64,000 bases of DNA from Phytoseiulus persimilis. Lineage: Eukaryota > Arthropoda > Arachnida > Mesostigmata > Phytoseiidae. Location of the stretch: assembly GCA_037576195.1 (NCBI GenBank), contig CM075101.1, forward strand, positions 372,001-436,000, given 5' to 3'. The notes under the pieces were generated by a model, which was not told where the DNA came from, did no database searches, and saw nothing but the letters and a program-made list of their open reading frames with translations. The translations under genes and the position numbers were made by a program. Positions within the stretch are counted from its first letter, which is position 1. Each line of letters starts with the position of its first letter. Shown piece after piece: positions 56,695 through 64,000 of the stretch.

Positions 56695-59600
56695 AACCGA
56701 TCTGACCATACTTTTCAAAACGTGGAGGGGTGATTCCGGAACCGACCTGACCATTACTTTCCAAAGTCTTGAGGGGTGATTCCGGGACCAATCTGACCAT
56801 TACTTTCCAAGTCTGGAGGGGTTATTCCGGACCAATCTGACCCTACTTTTCGAAACGTGGAGGGGTGATTCCGGAACCAATCTGACCATTACTTTCCAAG
56901 TCTTGAGGGGTGATTCCGAGAACAATCTGACCATTGCTTTCCAACTCTGGAGGGGTGATTCCGGGACCAATCTGACCCTACTTTTCCGAAACGTGGAGGG
57001 GTGATTCCGGAACCGATCTGACCATACTTTTCAAAACGTGGAGGGGTGATTCCGGAACCGATCTTACCATTACTTTTCCAAGTCTTGAGGGGTGATTCCG
57101 GGACCAATCTGACCATACTTTTCGAAACGTGGAGGGTGATTCCGGAACCGATCTGACCATGCTTTTCAAAAACGTGGAGGGATTCCGGAACCGATCTGAC
57201 CATTATTTTCCAAACTCTGGGGGGTGATTCCGGGACCAATCTGACCCTACTTTTCGAAACGTGGAGGGGTGATTCCGGACCAATCTGACCATACTTTTCG
57301 AAACTGGAGGGGTGATTCCGGAACCGATCTGACCATTACTTTCCAACTCTGGAGGGGTGATTCCGGGACCAATCTGACCCTACTTTTCGAAACGTGGAGG
57401 GGTGATTCCGGAACCGATCTGACCATACTTTTTCGAAACGTGGGAGGGGTGATTCCGGGACCAATGACTGACATTACTTTTCGAAACTGGAGGGGTGATT
57501 CCGGAACCGATCTGACCATACTTTTCCAAACGTGGAGGGGTGATTCCGGAACCGATCTGACCATTACTTTCCAACTCTGGAGGGGTGATTCCGGACCAAT
57601 CTGACCATACTTTTCAAAACGGAGGGGTGATTCCGAGGAATCTGACCATGATTCAAAACGTGGAGGGGTGATTCCCGGACCGATCTGACCATTACTTTTC
57701 CAAGTCTCTGGAGGGATGTTCCGGGACCAATCTGACCACTACTTTTCGAAACGTGGAGGGGTGATTCCGGAACCAATCTGACCATTACTTTCCAAGTCTG
57801 GAGGGGTGATTCCGGAACCGATCTGACCATTACTTTCCAAGTCTGGAGGGGTGATTCCGGGACCAATCTGACCATACTTTTCCAAAACGTGGAGGGGTGA
57901 TTCCGGAACCAATCTGACCATTACTTTCCAAGTCTGGAGGGGTGATTCCGAGACCAATCTGACCATTACTTTCCAACTCTGGAGGGGTGATTCCGGGACC
58001 AATCTGACCATACTTTCCAAAACTGGAGGGGTGATTCCGGACCATCTGACCATTACTTTTCAAAACTGGAGGGGTGATTCCGGAGACCAATCTGACCATT
58101 ACTTTTCCAATTCTCCATGACCATTATTTTCCAACTCTGGGGGGTGATTCCGGGACCAATCTGACCATACTTTCCAAAACGTGGAGGGGTGATTCCGGAC
58201 CAATCACCATACTTTTTTCAAAACGTGGAGGGGTGATTCCGGGACCAATCTGACCATTACTTTCCAAGTCTGGAGGGGGTGATTCCGGACCAATCTGACC
58301 ATTACTTTTCCAAGTCTGGAGGGGTGATTCCGGGACCAATCTGACCATACTTTTCAAACGTCTGGAGGGGTGATTCCGGAACCAATCTGACCATTACTTT
58401 TTCCAAGTCTGGAGGGGGGGATTCCGAGACCAATCTGACCATTACTTTCCAACTCTGGAGGGGTGATTCCGGGACCAATCTGACCATACTTTTCAAACGT
58501 GGAGGGGTGATTCCGGAACCAATCTGACCATACTTTTCCAAAACGTCTGAGGGGGGATTCCGGAGACCAATCTGACCATTACTTTTCCAACTCTGGAGGG
58601 GTGATTCCGGGACCAATCTGACCATACTTTTCCAAACGTGGAGGGGTGATTCCGGAACCAATCTGACCATACTTTTCCAAACTGGAGGATTGATTCCGGA
58701 ACCGTCTGACCATTACTTTCCAAACTGTGGAGGGGTGATTCCGGGACCAATCTGACCATACTTTTCCAAGTCTGGAGGGGTGATTCCGGAACCAATCTGA
58801 CCATTACTTTCCAAGTCTGGAGGGGTGATTCCGGGACCAATCTGACCATTACTTTCCAACTCTGGAGGGGTGATTCCGGACCAATCTGACCATACTTTTC
58901 AAACTGGAGGGGTGATTCCGGACCAATCTGACCATTACTTTCCAAGTCTGGAGGGGTGATTCCGGGACCAATCTGACCATACTTTTTCAAACGTGGGAGG
59001 GGTGATTCCGGAACCATCTGACCATACTTTTTCAAAACTGGAGGGGTGATTCCGGAACCGATCTGACCATTACTTTCCAAACTCTGGAGGGGTGATTCCG
59101 GGACCAATCTGACCATACTTTTCCAAACGTCTGGAGGGAGGGGTGATTCCGGAACCAATCTGACCATACTTTTCAAACGTGGAGGGGTGATTCCGGAACC
59201 AATCTGACATTTTTTCCAACTCTGGAGGGGTGATTCCGGGACCAATCTGACCATACTTTTTAAAACTGGAGGGGTGATTCCGGAACAATCTGACCATTAC
59301 TTTCCAAGTCTGGAGGGGTGATTCCGGACCAATCTGACCATACTTTTCAAAACGTGGAGGGGTGATGATTCCGGAACCAATCTGACCATTACTTTTTCCA
59401 AGTCTCTGAGGGGTGATTCCGGGACCAATCTGACCATTTTTCCAAAACGTCTGGAGGGGTGATTCCGGAACCAATCTGACCATACTTTTCAAACGTGGAG
59501 GGGTGATTCCGGACCAATCTGACCATTTTTCCAAAACTGGAGGGGTGATTCCGGGACCAATCTGACCATACTTTTCCAAAACTGGAGGGGTGATTCCGGA

Positions 59601-62600
59601 CCAATCTGACCATTGCTTTCCAAAACGTCTGGAGGGGTGATTCCGGGACCAATCTGACCATACTTTTCAAAACGTGGAGGGGATTCCGGAACCGGAGGGG
59701 TGATCTGACCATCTGACCATTTTTCCAAGTCTGGGGGGTGATTCCGGGACCAATCTGACCATACTTTTTCCAAAACGTGGAGGGGTGATTCCGGAACCAA
59801 TCTGACCATTACTTTTTTCAAAACTGGAGGGGTGATTCCGGAACCGATCTGACCATTACTTTCCAAAACTCTGGAGGGGTGATTCCGGACCAATCTGACC
59901 ATTACTTTTTCAAAACGTCTGGGGGGGTGATTCCGGGACCAATCTGACCATTACTTTCCAAAACTGGAGGGGATTCCGGGACCAATCTGACCATACTTTT
60001 TCAAAACGTGGAGGGGTGATTCCGGACCAATCTGACCATACTTTTCAAAAAAACGTGTGGAGGGGTGATTCCGGAACCATCTGACCATACTTTTCAAAAC
60101 TGGGAGGGTGATTCCGGAACCAATCTGACCATTACTTTCCAAACTGGAGGGGTGATTCCGGACCAATCTGAGGGGTGATTCCGGACTTTTGACAAAACTG
60201 GAGGGGGATTGATTCCGGACCAATCTGACCATTACTTTTCAAAACGTCTGGAGGGGGTTTCGGGACCAATCTGACCATACTTTTCAAAACTGTGGAGGGG
60301 TGATTCCGGAACAATCTGACCATTACTTTTCCAAAACGTCTGGAGGGGTGATTCCGGGACCAATCTGACCATTACTTTTCAAACGTGGAGGGGTGATTCC
60401 GGAACCGGAGGGGTGATTCCGGACCAATGACTGACCATTACTTTTCAAAACGTGGAGGGGTGATTCCGGACCATCTGACCATTACTTTCCAAACTCTGGA
60501 GGGGTGATTCCGGAACCAATCTGACCATACTTTTCCAAAACTGGAGGGGTGATTCCGGAGCCAATCTGACCATACTTTTCCAAAACGTGGAGGGGTGATT
60601 CCGGAACCGATCTGACCATTACTTTTCCAAAACTCTGGAGGGGTGATTCCGGGACCAATCTGACCATACTTTTCAAACTGGAGGGGTGATTCCGGAGACC
60701 AATCTGACCATACTTTTCAAAACTGGAGGGGTGATTCCGAGACCAATCTGACCATACTTTCTTCAAAACTCTGGAGGGGTGATTCCGGAACCAATCTGAC
60801 CATACTTTTCCAAACGTGGAGGGGTGATTCCGGACCAATCTGACCATACTTTTCAAAAGGGGGGTGATTCCGGAGACCAATCTGACCATACTTTTCCAAA
60901 ACTGGAGGGGGGATTCCGGAACCAATCTGACCATTACTTTTCCAAACTCTGGAGGGGTGATTCCGGGACCAATCTGACCATTTTCTTTCCAAAACTGGAG
61001 GGGTGATTCCGGACCAATCTGACCATTACTTTCCAAAACTGGGGGTGATTCCGGGACCAATCTGACCATACTTTTCCAAACGTCTGGAGGGGTGATTCCG
61101 GGAGGGGATTTCCGGACCAATCTGACCATACTTTTCAAAACGTCTGGAGGGGTGATTCCGGACCGGGACCAATCTGACCATTACTTTCCAAACTCTGGAG
61201 GGGTGATTCCGGAACCAATCTGACCATACTTTTCAAACTGGAGGGGGGTGATTCCGGAACCAATCTGATCATTACTTTTCCAAACTGGAGGGGTGATTCC
61301 GGGACCCAATCTGACCATACTTTTCAAAAACGTGGAGGGGTGATTCCGGACCAATCTGACCATTACTTTTCCAAGTCAACTGGAGGGGTGATTCCGGACC
61401 AATCTGGGGGGAGGGGTGATTCGGGACCAATCTGACCATTACTTTTTCCAAGTCTGGAGGGGTGATTCCGGGACCAATCTGACCATTACTTTTCCAAACT
61501 GGAGGGGTGATTCCGGACCAATCTGACCATACTTTTCCAAGTCTGGAGGGGTGATTCCGAGACCTGACCATTACTTTTTCCAAAACTGGAGGGGTGATTC
61601 CGGGACCAATCTGACCATACTTTTCCCCAACTCTGGAGGGGTGATTCCGGACCAATCTGACCATACTTTTTCCAAAACTGGAGGGGTGATTCCGGAGACC
61701 AATCTGACCATTACTTTTTCCCAAGTCTGGAGGGGTGATTCCGGGACCAATCTGACCATACTTTCCAAACGTCTGGAGGGGTGATTCCGGACCAATCTGA
61801 CCATACTTTTCAAAACTGGAGGGGATTCCGGACCGATCTGACCATTGACCATTATTTCCAACTCTGGAGGGGTGATTCCGGGACCAATCTGACCATACTT
61901 TTCCAAACTCTGGAGGGGTGATTCCGGAGACCTGATCATGACCACTTTTTCCAAAACTGGAGGGGTGATTCCGGAGACCAATCTGACCATTACTTTCCAA
62001 CGTCTGGACTGATTCCAAACCAATGGACCATTACTTTCCAAAACTGGAGGGGATTCCGGGACCAATCTGACCATTACTTTTCCAAGTCTGGAGGGGTGAT
62101 TCCGGGACCAATCTGACCATACTTTTCCAAAACTCTGGAGGGGTGATTCCGGAGACCAATCTGACCATTACTTTCCAAGTCTGGAGGGGTGATTCCGAGA
62201 CCAATCTGACCATTACTTTTCCAAAAACGTGGAGGGGTGATTCCGGGACCAATCTGACCATACTTTTCAAACGTGGAGGGGTGATTCCGGGACCAATCTG
62301 ACCATTACTTTTTCCAAACTCTGGAGGGGTGATTCCGGACCAATCTGACCATTACTTTTCAAAACTGGGGGGGTGATTCCCGGGACCAATCTGACCATAC
62401 TTCCAAAACTGGAGGGGTGATTCCGGAACCAATCTGACCATTACTTTCCAAGTCTGGAGGGGTGATTCCGGGACCAATCTGACCATTACTTTCCAACTCT
62501 GGAGGGGTGATTCCGGGACCAATCTGACCATTACTTTTCCAAAACGTCTGGAGGGGTGATTCCGGAACCAATCTGACCATACTTTTCCAAAACGTGGAGG

Positions 62601-64000
62601 GGTGATTCCGGAACCAATCTGACCATTACTTTCCAACTCTGGAGGGGTGATTCCGGACCAATCTGACCATATTTTTCCAAACTCTGGAGGGGTGATTCCG
62701 GGACCAATCTGACCATTACTTTCCAAACTCTGGAGGGGTGATTCCGGAACCATCTGACCATTACTTTTCCAAAACTGGAGGGGTGATTCGGGACCAATCT
62801 GACCATACTTTTCCAAAACGTGGAGGGGGGTGATTCCGGAACCAATCTGACCATTACTTCCAAACGTCTGGAGGGGTGATTTCCGGACCAATCTGACCAT
62901 TACTTTTCAAAACTGGAGGGGTGATTCCGGGACAATCTGACCATTCCGAGGACCAATCTGACCATTTTTCAAAACGTGGAGGGGTGATTCCGGAACCAAT
63001 CTGACCATTACTTTCCAAAACTGGAGGGGGATTCCGGGACCAATCTGACCATACTTTCCAAACCAATCTGGAGGGGTGATTCCGGGGGGATGATCCGATC
63101 TGATCTGACCATACTTTTCCAAACTGGAGGGGTGATTCCGGACCAATCTGACCATTACTTTTTCCAAAACTGGAGGGGTGATTCCGGACCAATCTGACCA
63201 TACTTTTCAACTCTGGGGGGATTCCGGATTCCGACCAATCTGACCATTACTTTTTCAAAACTGGAGGGTGATTCCGGAGACCAATCTGACCATTACTTTC
63301 CAAACTCTGGAGGGGTGATTCCGGGACCAATCTGACCATACTTTTCAAAACGTGGAGGGGGATTCCGGGACCAATCTGACCATACTTTTCAAAACTCTGA
63401 GGGGTGATTCCGGAACCAATCTGACCATTACTTTCCAAACTGGAGGGGTGATTCCGGGACCAATCTGACCATACTTTTCAACGTGGAGGGGTGATTCCGG
63501 AGACCAATCTGACCATACTTTTCAAACGTGGAGGGGTGATTCCGGACCAATCTGACCATTACTTTCCAAAACTGGAGGGGTGATTCCGGGACCAATCTGA
63601 CCATACTTTTCCAAAACTGGAGGGGTGATTCCGGACCAATCTGACCATTACTTTCAAACGTGGAGGGGTGATTCCGAACCAATCTGACCATTACTTTTTC
63701 CAAGTCTGGAGGGGTGATTCCGGGACCAATCTGACCATACTTTTCAAAACGTGGAGGGGGGTGATTCCGGGACCAATCTGACCATTACTTTTCCAACTCT
63801 GGAGGGGTGATTCCGGGACCAATCTGACCATACTTTTCCAAACTGGGAGGGGTGATTCCGGGACCATCTCTGACCATTACTTTCCAAGTCTGGAGGGGTG
63901 ATTCCGGACCAATCTGACCATTACTTTTCCAAACTCTGGAGGGGTGATTCCGGAACCAATCTGACCATACTTTTTCCAAAACTGGAGGGGTGATTCCGGG
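56695..64000 (-). repeat. 45-46-bp satellite array 2, inverted, reaching the window end
   Basis: About 160 tandem units of the same family as array 1, but in the opposite orientation (plus-strand reading GGAGGGGTGATTCCGGGACC + AATCTGACCATTACTTTCCA + AGTCT). Two unit types tend to alternate: one with ATTACTTTCCAA(G/C)TCT and one with ATACTTTTCAAAACGT, giving a dimer of about 91 bp. Units are far more diverged in length than in array 1, with many one- to four-base indels and occasional partial units. No gene is present. The array has no end within the window. Confidence 0.96.

Overview
This window is animal nuclear DNA, most likely from an arthropod and possibly a chelicerate. The evidence is a spliced DMRT (doublesex/Mab-3-related) gene with standard GT-AG introns, long non-coding stretches, and a mix of Tc1/mariner, CR1/Jockey-type LINE, Ty3/gypsy, BEL/Pao, Ty1/copia, hAT-MITE and Mutator-like remnants. 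Nothing looks prokaryotic. The species cannot be fixed from the sequence.

Layout. 1-3950: the end of a Tc1-like transposase and a decayed LINE. 3951-15213: long non-coding DNA with minor structures only. 15214-19866 (minus strand): a five-exon DMRT transcription factor gene that reconstructs exactly to 541 codons plus stop, with all eight zinc ligands of the DM domain. It is the only host gene I can support. 19914-29424: no recognisable gene.

29425 to the right edge is a transposon graveyard with a deep nest. A Ty3/gypsy fragment (minus) is followed by a BEL/Pao element (plus) carrying a hAT MITE. The BEL integrase is cut by a second LINE. That LINE is split in its endonuclease by a minus-strand Ty1/copia element (36332-53734, 121-bp LTRs, target duplication AAACC). 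That element is split in gag by a plus-strand copia element (39684-52915, 169-bp LTRs, target duplication CTTCT). Inside the second copia, between integrase and reverse transcriptase, sits about 9 kb of a 45-bp satellite, itself interrupted by a 606-bp foldback element with a 9-bp target duplication. A second array of the same satellite family, in the opposite orientation, runs from about 56695 past the end of the window.

The main points of interest are the satellite array lodged in a young retrotransposon, the inverted second array, the ordered nest with exact target duplications, the primer-binding site that contains the gag start codon, and the complete DMRT gene next to this repeat-rich block.
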